Positions 56,557 to 64,000 of a stretch of DNA of 64,000 nucleotides are shown in pieces. This stretch comes from JANXSD01 sp038206385 (lineage in GTDB: Bacteria; Bacteroidota; Bacteroidia; AKYH767-A; OLB10). The translations under genes were made by a program, and so were the position numbers. The number at the start of each line of letters is the position of its first letter. Position 1 is the stretch's first letter. The notes beneath the pieces were generated by a model, which saw nothing but the letters and a program-made list of their open reading frames with translations, was not told where the DNA came from and made no database searches. The stretch lies in NCBI GenBank assembly GCA_038206385.1, contig JBBRAW010000001.1, positions 58,770 through 122,769 on the forward strand, in the 5' to 3' direction.

Positions 56557-57666
56557 TTAAATTGTTTTAAGAATTAAGTATATAGTTGCACTTATAATAG
56601 CTGCTACAGGAAGTGTAAGAACCCATGAAAGTAAAATTTCAGAAATCACTTTCAGGTTAACTTTTTTGGTAACCATGCCGATACCAAATAATGAACCAAC
56701 GGAAACATGAGTGGTTGAAACTGGTAATCCATTAACGCTAGCAGTTGAAACTAATAATGCAGTAACAAGGTTTGCTGTGAATCCTTGCCCGTGATTCATT
56801 TCTGTGATTTTTGTACTCATGGTTTCCCCAACTTTTTTTGCATTCAATAAACCTCCAATGGCAATTGCTAACCCAATAGCTGCAGCTCCAATTCGAATAT
56901 CCAAAGATTTGATAAGTAATAAAAGTCCAACCATTTTTGGTGTATCATTTAATCCTCTAGCAAAACTAACAGCACCTGCACTTATGTAATGTGAAATGTC
57001 AAGAGTTTTTTGGGCGGAAATTCCTACAATTGCGCCATTATATTGACTACTGCATGATTGAAGTGTTCCTGTATTTATTTCTATAGGATTTAACGCTTCG
57101 ACCATTGTTAATGAAGAATTCGCAATTTGAGTTTTTTGGTTTTCGGAAACGCAAACACAGGAATCCTTTGTTATTCCGCATCGCTTTCTTGAATTAGTAA
57201 AAAGCAAATACAATAAAAAACTTAACATTGCAGCTAGAAATGGACTTGCAATAAGTGGTAAAAAAAAAGTAATCCCTAGTTTACTAAAATTGAAATTGCT
57301 CCCAACAGCAATCATCCCCACGCCTGTTAATGCTCCAACCAAACCATGAGTTGTTGAAACCGGCATGCCAATTTTTGTTGCTAACATTACTGTTATTGCA
57401 GCACCAATGGCTACTGATATTGCAAATTGAGGTGTTAAAAGAAGTTGATCGGGAACAAGCCCCTTTCCCGAAAAATTTTTAACTAAAACAGATGCGAAAA
57501 ATATAGATACAATAGAGCCTAACGCTGTAGTAATTGTAGCCCAATTTATCGCATTTTTAAAGTCAGTGGTGCCACTACCGAAAAGAGTAGCAACTCCTTT
57601 GAAATTATCGTTTGCCCCATTTGAAAAGGCAAGAAATATTGTTGAAATAAATATGAGTATAAACAT
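56557..57666 (-). CDS. PiT-family inorganic phosphate transporter
   Basis: The protein has 369 residues from ATG 57666; an upstream TTG at 57684 lies inside a perfect -7 box and cannot be the start if that promoter is used. The duplicated PiT motif is clear: FSNGANDNFKGVATLFGSG near the N-terminus and FARGLNDTPKMVGL in the second half, with GMPVSTTHGLVGAL and GLPVSTTHVSVGSL. PiT proteins take up divalent metal-phosphate with H+ and also arsenate, which fits an arsenic island. It is the first gene of an operon with DUF547. The middle loop carries a Cys cluster (KRCGITKDSCVCVSE). Confidence 0.92.
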   Translation of the reverse strand: MFILIFISTIFLAFSNGANDNFKGVATLFGSGTTDFKNAINWATITTALGSIVSIFFASVLVKNFSGKGLVPDQLLLTPQFAISVAIGAAITVMLATKIGMPVSTTHGLVGALTGVGMIAVGSNFNFSKLGITFFLPLIASPFLAAMLSFLLYLLFTNSRKRCGITKDSCVCVSENQKTQIANSSLTMVEALNPIEINTGTLQSCSSQYNGAIVGISAQKTLDISHYISAGAVSFARGLNDTPKMVGLLLLIKSLDIRIGAAAIGLAIAIGGLLNAKKVGETMSTKITEMNHGQGFTANLVTALLVSTASVNGLPVSTTHVSVGSLFGIGMVTKKVNLKVISEILLSWVLTLPVAAIISATIYLILKTI

Positions 57667-57681
57667 TTTTTTAGTTTGAAT

Positions 57682-57689
57682 CAAAAGTA
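57682..57689 (-). promoter_or_regulatory. -7 box TACTTTTG of the PiT gene
   Basis: A perfect TAnnTTTG match on the minus strand lies 15 bases before the ATG at 57666. It decides the start in favour of that ATG. Confidence 0.5.
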
Positions 57690-57718
57690 TTTATTATGAA
57701 TAACCTAATTTGTCTTCA

Positions 57719-57899
57719 TCAAGACACATTAAGGGTTTGTATCTCCTCCATAATCACCTGATAAAGATTTTTATCGGCATTTCTTACAACCTCTATTATT
57801 TCAGAAATATTCAAAGGTTCCAAAAACTACTCCGACTTCCGCACTATCAATTCCTCTCGATTGAACATACTCTGTTGTTTCTATTATTTTCTGAATCAT
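57719..57899 (-). pseudogene. Remnant resembling purine nucleoside phosphorylase ends
   Basis: From ATG 57899 the minus strand reads 32 codons, MIQKIIETTEYVQSRGIDSA followed by EVGVVFGTFEYF, then a stop at 57801. The start matches the N-terminus of purine nucleoside phosphorylase (xxQIxETxxxIxSxGxxxPEVGIxLGTGLG), up to the phosphate-binding LGTG, where it breaks. A shifted frame then continues to 57719 (EPLNISEIIEVVRNADKN and after), resembling a C-terminal helix. It looks like an internally deleted or frameshifted PNP gene. Assignment rests on about 30 residues. Confidence 0.45.
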
Positions 57900-58246
57900 T
57901 TTCTAAAAATTTATTCTGTTGATTGATAATTAATGACTGATTTAGTATTATAGGTTTTTATACTGAGAATATATTCGCCTTTATTTGATAAAACGTAAAA
58001 GAATAGTGGTTGATATTTTTTGTGATTAGATTATTGAATATGGAATTCATACTTTTTCTTCTATTGAAACAATAATGAACATCATTAAGATACTTTGGAA
58101 AATTGCATGAGAAGCACTGCGATGAATACTTCATATCCATGATTCCAAATTCAATCGCATTTACACTTTTAAATAAATTTATCATAAGGCAAATATGGCT
58201 AGATGTGGCTTAAGTAAATAAACTTGTGGACTTATATAAATCATGT
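57900..58246. other. Intergenic stretch between the PNP remnant and the histidine kinase
   Basis: About 350 AT-rich bases. One 75-codon open frame on the minus strand (57958-58185) has a Cys-rich stretch but no recognisable domain, signal or ribosome site; it is not supported as a gene. No terminator was found. Confidence 0.4.
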
Positions 58247-59740
58247 TCAAGTTACTATTGAAGATTTTTTATAAACAGGTAATTTAAAAGAAAAAGTAGT
58301 GTTTTTATTTAATTCACTTTCTGCATAAATTGTGGAATTGTGCAATTCAATAATTTTATTTACAATAGCTAATCCTAATCCAGTGCTGTTTGATTCCGGA
58401 TTGCTCTTAGTATTTTTGTAGTATCTGTCAAATATTTGATTAATTTCTTCTTTAGGGATACCAGCTCCAGTATTAGAAATTTTTATTTCTACATAATCTT
58501 CTGTTTTTGTTGCGGTGATTTCAATTTTTCCATGATTGCAATTATACTTGATGGCATTGTCAACTAGATTTTGGAGAGCTCTGTCAATTAATTCAATGTC
58601 GGCCAAAACGTATGGAATACTATTAGTAAGATTTATGTCAAAAACAATATTTTTTTCATGACATACTATTTGATATTTTTGAGAAACATCTTGTATCAAT
58701 TCGGCAATTGAAAAAGGAACTATTTTAATTTTTATTTGATTAGCCTCCAACTTAGAAAGTTCGAAAAGTTCATTGATTAACTTATTTAGTCTCGAAGATT
58801 CTTTCAAAATTATTCTTAAATACCTTTCACTATCTTCAGTTGTTATTTCTTTTCGTTTTAAGTAAAGTGTTTCAATGAATCCATTTATAGTTGCTAATGG
58901 AGTTCTTAAATCATGAGAAATATTGGCGATCATTTCTTTCCTTAAATTGTTTATCTCCTGGAGTTGATTTAAACTTTCCTCCAGTTTTTTACTGATGATT
59001 TCATTAGTTCTAAAAGATTCCTCAATGATAGACCTGTCTTTCGCTTCTTTATTCAATATAACTCTTAAAAGTCTTATAAGTATCACAAGTACAATCGTAA
59101 TAAGAAGTAGAGAAATAAAAAGCGTTTTAAATGCTCTTCTTCTTGCGTCAATAATAAATTCGTCAAATTTCTGATCTACCTGTACTAATGCAACAACTTT
59201 ATTTTCAATATTTTTTATTGGTGAAAATGAAGAGAGCCATTCTCCATTTTCATCCGAATATCTTTTTATTTGCCCCCCCGATTGGTATTGGTTAATGAGT
59301 GTTTTTGGATATGAGTGGTACGAATGCCGGTAAAAAGGATTGTCGCTTGAAGAAACTAAAAAAACAAAATCACCCTTGCTGCTATCATATACCATTGTGT
59401 AAATAGCTGTTTTGAGCATGTTAGCCTCTTGTGTTCTTCTCAAAAGTGTATGAATTTTATAATAAATACTATCTTGAAAAGAACTTTGAATTTCATCTTT
59501 ATGTTTATATTTAGTGATTAATATTTCTTGTTCGTCTCCATTTATTTGAATAGATGTTGAGTTTGCTATCCCCTGAAGGCGTAACAAGGTTTCGTTTTCA
59601 GCTTCATTTAGATAAGAGTAATAAGAGGATATGGTGAAATAAGAGGATATTATTGTATAACCTACTACAACTGTAAAGACAACCTTAATGGCAACATTAA
59701 GGTTAAGAAAAAAACGGAATATTACATTTTTATATTTCAC
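58247..59740 (-). CDS. Membrane sensor histidine kinase
   Basis: The protein has about 497 residues from GTG 59740 (TTG 59758 is a possible longer start). Two membrane spans flank a periplasmic sensing domain of about 150 residues (WLSSFSPIKNIENKVVALVQVD is a Cache-like strand). After the second span come HisKA with His at about residue 276 (IANISHDLRTPLATI), N box NLVDNAIKYN, G1 SNTGAGIPKE and G2 STGLGLAIVNKI. Its start overlaps the response-regulator stop, so the two form one operon. The signal is unknown; the adjacent PiT transporter suggests phosphate or arsenate. Confidence 0.9.
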   Translation of the reverse strand: MKYKNVIFRFFLNLNVAIKVVFTVVVGYTIISSYFTISSYYSYLNEAENETLLRLQGIANSTSIQINGDEQEILITKYKHKDEIQSSFQDSIYYKIHTLLRRTQEANMLKTAIYTMVYDSSKGDFVFLVSSSDNPFYRHSYHSYPKTLINQYQSGGQIKRYSDENGEWLSSFSPIKNIENKVVALVQVDQKFDEFIIDARRRAFKTLFISLLLITIVLVILIRLLRVILNKEAKDRSIIEESFRTNEIISKKLEESLNQLQEINNLRKEMIANISHDLRTPLATINGFIETLYLKRKEITTEDSERYLRIILKESSRLNKLINELFELSKLEANQIKIKIVPFSIAELIQDVSQKYQIVCHEKNIVFDINLTNSIPYVLADIELIDRALQNLVDNAIKYNCNHGKIEITATKTEDYVEIKISNTGAGIPKEEINQIFDRYYKNTKSNPESNSTGLGLAIVNKIIELHNSTIYAESELNKNTTFSFKLPVYKKSSIVT

Positions 59741-60428
59741 GATTAAATCTATAGCCAATACCCCAAGTGGTAAGAACGAATTTAGGATCCGTCATGTCCT
59801 CTTCTATTTTACTCCGAAGCCTGTTAATATGCGAATTGACGGTGTGTTCAAATCCATCAAATTGATATCCCCAAATAATATCTAGCAATTGTTTTCGCGA
59901 ATAGCTTCGACCAGGATGTTTTGCAAGTAAATACAATAAGTCAAATTCTTTGGGAGAAAGTTCTATGTTCTTCTCTCTCACAAAAACAATTCTATTTACA
60001 ATATCAATAGTTATACTTTCAAAAATCAACCTTTCATTGCTTTCCGTTAATTCTGCAATAGCGGCCTTTGTTCTCCTTAACATTGCTTTTACTCTTGCGA
60101 CCAACTCCCTTATGCTAAATGGTTTTACAATGTAATCATCAGCGCCATTTTCAAATCCTGTAACTTTATCATTCTCTTCAGATCTTGAAGTAATCATTAG
60201 TATTGGGATGTGTTTCTTTTTTTTTCTTATTTCAAGACAGATATCAAATCCATTTATCCCTGGCAACATAACATCAAGTAATATTAAAGAATAATCACCA
60301 GTTAGGGCTTTTTCTAATCCACCGTTTCCAGTATATTCAACAGTAACGGTACAACCAATATTATTTAAATTTAATGATATTAATTCTGCAATATTTTCAT
60401 CATCCTCTACAAGTAAAATATTATCCAT
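59730..60428 (-). CDS. OmpR/PhoB-type response regulator
   Basis: The 232-residue regulator has a receiver domain with acidic pocket E8-D9-D10, phospho-acceptor D52 (LILLDVMLPG), T/K switch residues (MITSRSEENDKVTG, KPFSI), then a winged-helix DNA-binding domain (ELSPKEFDLLYLLAKHPG, TVNSHINRLRSKI). It is encoded upstream of its cognate kinase, with an overlap. PhoB-like by architecture only. Confidence 0.93.
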   Translation of the reverse strand: MDNILLVEDDENIAELISLNLNNIGCTVTVEYTGNGGLEKALTGDYSLILLDVMLPGINGFDICLEIRKKKKHIPILMITSRSEENDKVTGFENGADDYIVKPFSIRELVARVKAMLRRTKAAIAELTESNERLIFESITIDIVNRIVFVREKNIELSPKEFDLLYLLAKHPGRSYSRKQLLDIIWGYQFDGFEHTVNSHINRLRSKIEEDMTDPKFVLTTWGIGYRFNREI

Positions 60429-60471
60429 ATTATTCTTTTAAAAAGTGATTGTAAGTGTTGAAAAATAAATC

Positions 60472-61341
60472 CTATTTTATTGTTTTATTTTTTTGGAGCT
60501 TTTTAAAATTGATATCGATTGCTATACCAGCCAAAAAAGTATTTCCACCATAAATATTAGCTATTTTTCCAAACCCACTAGAATAGTCGAAAGTTAAACT
60601 TATATATTTAGTTACACTATAGCTTAGACCTAAATTGTAAGCATTGTATTCAATTCCTTCTCCAAGTCCAATTGCTGAGAATAAAATTGGATTTGGTTTC
60701 CCAGCAGTTCCTAATTTTTTTACAGCAATCTTTGTCCAAAGTTTTTTACCGAATTTATACCCCATCTCAGCTCCTAAAAGATATTGGTTTGTGAATCCTT
60801 TTGTTCGTATGTTATATCCTCCATAAACTGAAAAATATAAATTAACTGGCGAGAAAGAATGTGACATGGCTGTTCTTGTCCAAACATTAAATTCTCCATC
60901 ACCTGTTGGAAGTATGCTGTAACCTCCAAATTTATCGTACGATCGTCCATAAGGATCCCCTGTTGGAAATTCTGGTATTACACTCAACGAAAGAGGATAT
61001 TTTCCTTTTAGTATGCCGTATTTCAACTCTATCATTAAATCACCGATTCCATTTACCGATGGCGAACCCTCAAATCCATTACTTCTTAAAAAAGGGAAAT
61101 TAACAATCGCAGTGACTCTTTTAGTTAACCCATATTCAGCATATAATAACAAATTTTGCTGTTTGAATTTAGCAGTGGTAAATTTCAATCCATCACCATT
61201 AAAATATTCATCTGAATTCAAATAACTATATCCCAATTTAGCATAAAGACCTGTTTTTTCCCTCGTCCAACCGCTTTGCGCAGATATGTTGGAAACAATG
61301 ATAAAGCTTAATAATATGCCTACAACATATTTTTTTTTCAT
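60472..61341 (-). CDS. Outer-membrane beta-barrel protein
   Basis: The 289-residue protein has a signal peptide (VVGILLSFIIVSNISAQ) and alternating beta-strands throughout, typical of the small barrels of the transporter/MetA-phenol-degradation type (YGLTKRVTAIVNFPFLRS, GIGDLMIELKYGIL, NLGLSYSVTKYISLTFDYSSG). It ends with a basic tail, not an aromatic C-terminus, so placement in the outer membrane is inferred from strands. It precedes the regulator pair by 43 bases and may be co-transcribed with it. Confidence 0.7.
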   Translation of the reverse strand: MKKKYVVGILLSFIIVSNISAQSGWTREKTGLYAKLGYSYLNSDEYFNGDGLKFTTAKFKQQNLLLYAEYGLTKRVTAIVNFPFLRSNGFEGSPSVNGIGDLMIELKYGILKGKYPLSLSVIPEFPTGDPYGRSYDKFGGYSILPTGDGEFNVWTRTAMSHSFSPVNLYFSVYGGYNIRTKGFTNQYLLGAEMGYKFGKKLWTKIAVKKLGTAGKPNPILFSAIGLGEGIEYNAYNLGLSYSVTKYISLTFDYSSGFGKIANIYGGNTFLAGIAIDINFKKLQKNKTIK

Positions 61342-61441
61342 ATTAAAAGTACGTTAATTTTATAGCAATAATGCTGAGTAAAAGAAGCAGTTTTGGTTTC
61401 ATCAATTGATATATTAATTGGAATAAACATCCTCTAAAAAT

Positions 61442-61497
61442 AAAGGGCCTTTGTAATATTCAGCTTATCCGCAAGAAATATACAAAAGCCCCTTTTA
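61442..61497 (-). terminator. Imperfect terminator after the DM13 gene
   Basis: On the minus strand AAAGGGGCTTTTGTA pairs with TACAAAGGCCCTTT across about 28 bases, with mismatches, and ends in a T-rich tract. It lies just after the stop of the 61514 gene. Confidence 0.4.
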
Positions 61498-61513
61498 TTA
61501 GATTTAAGATATT

Positions 61514-62029
61514 TTATTGAAGTTGTGCATTCCCGAAATTTACCATAGCGTTTTCGCAATAGAAAACAACATAACCATATTTGGAAAGACTAAATGCAGT
61601 ACCTTGACCAGTAATAGCTGGTATTTTTATATACTGCTGACCATTTTTTTGAACATAACCAAGACCAAATACATTTGCATTTGAAGCACTTCCAGGCGTT
61701 CCTCTTTGAGAACCGATATTACTATTACCTACAGCAAGATAAACAGCTACAGTCCCAGTAGCAAAACTGGATTTAAAATCAGAATTTAATGATATGAAAT
61801 AATTATTATCAGCATCTTTAATTACAGAAAGCGTTCCTGCTGTTGTTCCAGCTGGATTTGTTTCATTAACTACAGTTGCTGTTTTCAACGTTGTTACTGT
61901 TCCTACAGGACCATTTGTATAGGAAACCGTGTTAGTTCCAGGTGTCGTATCGCTCTTTTTGCATGATCCCATCAATACAGCAATACTTAATCCCATTAGG
62001 ATGTAAGCAATCTTAAAATTTTTTTTCAT
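61514..62029 (-). CDS. DM13-domain lipoprotein
   Basis: The 171-residue protein has a lipobox (IAVLMGSCKKSD, Cys at residue 23) and a single DM13-like domain: AGTLSVIKDADNNYFISLNS, a GLGYVQKNGQQYIKIP strand and a C-terminal YVVFYCENAMVNFGNAQLQ with the conserved Cys before the final FGxAxLQ. DM13 domains are proposed to take part in redox or electron transfer, with the Cys as ligand. A tandem GTGATACTT repeat precedes it. Confidence 0.75.
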   Translation of the reverse strand: MKKNFKIAYILMGLSIAVLMGSCKKSDTTPGTNTVSYTNGPVGTVTTLKTATVVNETNPAGTTAGTLSVIKDADNNYFISLNSDFKSSFATGTVAVYLAVGNSNIGSQRGTPGSASNANVFGLGYVQKNGQQYIKIPAITGQGTAFSLSKYGYVVFYCENAMVNFGNAQLQ

Positions 62030-62084
62030 AATGTTTGGTTTTAAGTGATTTTATGATTATTTAGAATGGCAAATTAAAATGAAT

Positions 62085-62103
62085 AGTATCACAAAAGTAT
62101 CAC
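62085..62103 (-). promoter_or_regulatory. Tandem GTGATACTT/GTGATACTA repeat before the DM13 gene
   Basis: On the minus strand GTGATACTT (62103-62095) and GTGATACTA (62092-62084) are 11 bases apart, the same unit and spacing as at 34988-35007. The -7-like TTAATTTG lies about 10 bases further on. Two unrelated exported-protein genes thus share it. Confidence 0.5.
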
Positions 62104-62172
62104 GGTCATAATCCATTTATTATTTTGATAGCAATTTCCATGAATTTCTAAATGTATTATTTATTTTTAAAA

Positions 62173-62709
62173 TTACGAAATTATATAAGAATCTGCTCTA
62201 TTAAGCAATTCGGTAAAAACATCAATTGTTTTGGTTTTATGAAAACCCCCGACATGATGAAACAAGCCATGCACAATAAATAATGTTTGCATTCGGCTGT
62301 TGTTAAATTGCAAATTAAACCGGGAACGTATTTTATTAAAAAGCAACAGCGTTTTATTTAGCGTTGTTGTTTGTCCGGGTATTCCCGCCAAATACTTTGC
62401 TTTAACAGCATGTAAAATTCTTTCATCGAAATTAGGTGGAGGAAAATAACCTGGCTTAATAAAATACAATACTTCTGCTTTTGCCTGAAAAGCTCCAATC
62501 TCCATTTGAATTTTGGGATCTCTAGGCTTGCTAAGGTAAAGTTTGGCATGTGCCTTCTCTGCTACTTTTAAGGTGTTATCGGTGCTGAATGAATCCACAA
62601 TAATAATCTCCTCTATATTCTTCTTTTGTGAATGAACATTAATATAATCAAACAGTTCAGTGATATAGCTTTCTTCATTATAAGTGGGTATAATAATACT
62701 GATTTTCAT
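62173..62709 (-). CDS. Degenerate arsenosugar-type glycosyltransferase (TIGR04283-like)
   Basis: The 178-residue GT-A-like protein begins MKISIIIPTYNEESYITELF and keeps the fold motifs IIIVDSFSTDNTLKVAE and NFDERILHAVKAKY. At the place of the donor-binding HADTxPP it reads KPGYFPPP, so the DxD aspartate is absent. The GDQ motif of the family reads NSRMQ, and it ends about 40 residues short of usual length (about 220-230). It overlaps the next gene upstream by 4 bases and so is still translated with it. It may be non-catalytic or decaying. Confidence 0.7.
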   Translation of the reverse strand: MKISIIIPTYNEESYITELFDYINVHSQKKNIEEIIIVDSFSTDNTLKVAEKAHAKLYLSKPRDPKIQMEIGAFQAKAEVLYFIKPGYFPPPNFDERILHAVKAKYLAGIPGQTTTLNKTLLLFNKIRSRFNLQFNNSRMQTLFIVHGLFHHVGGFHKTKTIDVFTELLNRADSYIIS

Positions 62710-63311
62710 TTCTCAAATATGTTTTGATACATCTTCAAATCCTTTTCATCATCAATATCTGATAAAGTAGGTAAAAGTTTAAACTTAATATTAAGGTTTG
62801 ACAGATCTAAAAGTGTTTCTGATAATACACTTTTAGTACTCCACGACTTATTTTGAAATAATGAAGCGTAAAAAGTTTTCATTCCTAGCAAGTAATATCC
62901 ACCATCCTTTGCAGGACCCAAAACCACTTCACTCTCCTTTAAAATATCAAACGCATCCGTAATAAGTTTCTCGCTTAAATCAAAGCAGTCACTCCCAATT
63001 ATTATTACTTTTTTATATCCCATACTAAATGCTTTCAAAAATGCATTTGTCATTTTTTCACCTAACTCGCTTCCTTTTTGACTTAATTGTAAAAACCCAT
63101 CAATCTTCCATTGGTCATTGCTATTAATATAATCAGAATAGAAAACGGCTTTATCAGCATTTACTCCTTTTGTAACTTTATTTGTATGGTTCAAAAGTAA
63201 ATTGTAGACATGTAATGCTTTTTCGTCTCCAATCGTTTTTGCCAATCGCGTCTTTACTTTTCCAAGTTCAGGGTTGCGGATAAAAATCATTATTAAATTA
63301 TCTGAATGCAT
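62706..63311 (-). CDS. Arsenosugar-type glycosyltransferase (TIGR04282-like)
   Basis: The 201-residue protein has the nucleotide-sugar-binding start LIMIFIRNPELGKVKTRLAKTIGD, a metal-binding GSDCFDLSEKLI and GGYYLLGMK, typical of the TIGR04282 family of small transferases with MobA-like folds found in arsenosugar loci. It lies 9 bases after arsS and overlaps the TIGR04283-like gene by 4. It probably builds or attaches the sugar part of the product, but the reaction is not proven. Confidence 0.82.
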   Translation of the reverse strand: MHSDNLIMIFIRNPELGKVKTRLAKTIGDEKALHVYNLLLNHTNKVTKGVNADKAVFYSDYINSNDQWKIDGFLQLSQKGSELGEKMTNAFLKAFSMGYKKVIIIGSDCFDLSEKLITDAFDILKESEVVLGPAKDGGYYLLGMKTFYASLFQNKSWSTKSVLSETLLDLSNLNIKFKLLPTLSDIDDEKDLKMYQNIFEK

Positions 63312-63320
63312 ATTTTTATT

Positions 63321-64000
63321 TTATGAAACACTTCCTCCACAACTCGAACCTGATCCTGCTGTACAACCAAAACAATGTTGATTAACTTTAATAGTTCTTT
63401 TATTTATTGCTGAAATATTAAAATCTGAAATATGTTGTTGAGAAGCATCAACACCAATTTTCATATTAAGCATTTGGTTAAAATCACAATCGTAAATAAA
63501 ACCATCCCACCCAATTGATAAAGTATTTCTACACATAACATTTTCTGCTGCTATTGGATTATATGCATTAACTAATTTTTCCATGTAGCTATCATAGTTT
63601 CCACTTCGAACCAAATATTCCAAAAATCGACTAATAGGAAGGTTTGTTATAGCAAATAAATTATTGAAATCAATATTGTAGATTGACTTCAATTTGCTCT
63701 TAAATTCTTTTTCAAGTGCAGTTTGATCCGTTGCTAAAAAAGCACCTGAAGGATTGTAAACTAAATTTAAAATTAGACCAGTTTCTTTAATACCATAACC
63801 AACTTCATTCAGCAACTTTAAAGCAGTAATTGATTTTTCAAAAACACCAGAACCTCTTTGTGAATCAGTTTTTGATGCTGTAAAATATGGTAATGATGAA
63901 ACTACTTCAATTTTATTTTTCTTAAAAAAAACGGGTAAATCGTTATGCTTTTTATTAGCTACTATAATTGTAAGATTACATCGAACAATAATTTTTTTAT
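63321..64000 (-). CDS. arsS: Arsenosugar biosynthesis radical SAM protein ArsS (N-terminus beyond window)
   Basis: The frame is open from the stop at 63321 to the window edge, about 226 residues; the apparent start at TTG 63815 is only an internal codon. It shows the ArsS segments IIVRCNLTIIV, KNKIEVVSSLPYF, QRGSGVFEKSI, LNLVYNPSGAFL and the C-terminal HCFGCTAGSGSSCGG. The radical SAM CxxxCxxC region should lie just outside the window. ArsS adds the 5'-deoxyadenosyl group of SAM to dimethylarsinous acid, the committing step to arsenosugars. It begins the operon that reads into the two glycosyltransferases. Confidence 0.9.
   Translation of the reverse strand, partial: KKIIVRCNLTIIVANKKHNDLPVFFKKNKIEVVSSLPYFTASKTDSQRGSGVFEKSITALKLLNEVGYGIKETGLILNLVYNPSGAFLATDQTALEKEFKSKLKSIYNIDFNNLFAITNLPISRFLEYLVRSGNYDSYMEKLVNAYNPIAAENVMCRNTLSIGWDGFIYDCDFNQMLNMKIGVDASQQHISDFNISAINKRTIKVNQHCFGCTAGSGSSCGGSVS

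Noticed and set aside
57958..58185. 75-codon minus-strand frame upstream of the PNP remnant
   Set aside because: Cysteines are scattered without a motif, and no start signal or homologous pattern is seen.
63321..63815. A 164-residue stand-alone protein
   Set aside because: The frame is open past 63815 to the window edge with clear ArsS sequence, so this is the C-terminal part of arsS, not a separate gene.

Overview
The window comes from an AT-rich Bacteroidota genome, probably Chitinophagales or Sphingobacteriales-like. The evidence is two type IX secretion (T9SS) components (a PorZ-like beta-propeller protein and SprA), several secreted proteins with C-terminal T9SS sorting domains, and promoters with the Bacteroidota -7 box TAnnTTTG. 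Families largely restricted to this phylum (DUF6427, DUF6341, Omp28-like) point the same way.

Region 1 (1-17.9 kb) is core genome: an edge-truncated membrane protein, porZ, aspS, ruvA, sprA, gcvH, a VanZ-like protein, a GAF histidine kinase, ilvE, a nitroreductase and a small exported protein. Region 2 (17.9-24.5 kb) mixes housekeeping genes (ansA, tatD, a family 9 glycosyltransferase, an acyl-CoA thioesterase) with signs of decay and repeats. These are a palindrome-rich intergenic stretch, a delta-60/T9SS gene split by one in-frame stop, a structurally degenerate tRNA-Ser, a tRNA-Arg, and a different inverted-repeat element beside the 3' end of each tRNA.

Region 3 (24.5-39.7 kb) holds a 2430-residue T9SS-exported multidomain protein, an ABC-F ATPase, a DUF3109 protein, an envelope thiol/methionine-sulfoxide repair operon (Omp28-like thioredoxin-fold protein, MsrB, MsrA, DUF1223), a small ABM-domain protein and a Crp/Fnr regulator. 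Region 4 (39.7-46.2 kb) is accessory: two membrane-linked glycosyltransferases, about 1 kb with little coding content, two tandem GH113-like hydrolases and an unknown lipoprotein.

Region 5 (46.3-64 kb) is almost entirely on the minus strand and is best read as an arsenic/arsenosugar island. It carries ArsS (radical SAM, cut by the window end), two small glycosyltransferases of the arsenosugar type, and ArsM (arsenite methyltransferase). Around them lie a PiT phosphate transporter, an OmpR-type two-component system, DUF547, a flavin oxidoreductase plus a membrane 4Fe-4S protein, a cellulose-synthase-like glycosyltransferase, thioredoxin and AhpD-like proteins, a MerC-like transporter fused to a cysteine-rich tail, rhodanese and a fatty-acid/sterol hydroxylase. 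A fragment resembling the N-terminus of purine nucleoside phosphorylase lies inside the island. A plausible combined role is uptake or discrimination of phosphate and arsenate, arsenic reduction and methylation, adenosylation by ArsS, then glycosyl and possibly lipid attachment. Only the ArsM and ArsS steps rest on known families; the rest is inferred from context.
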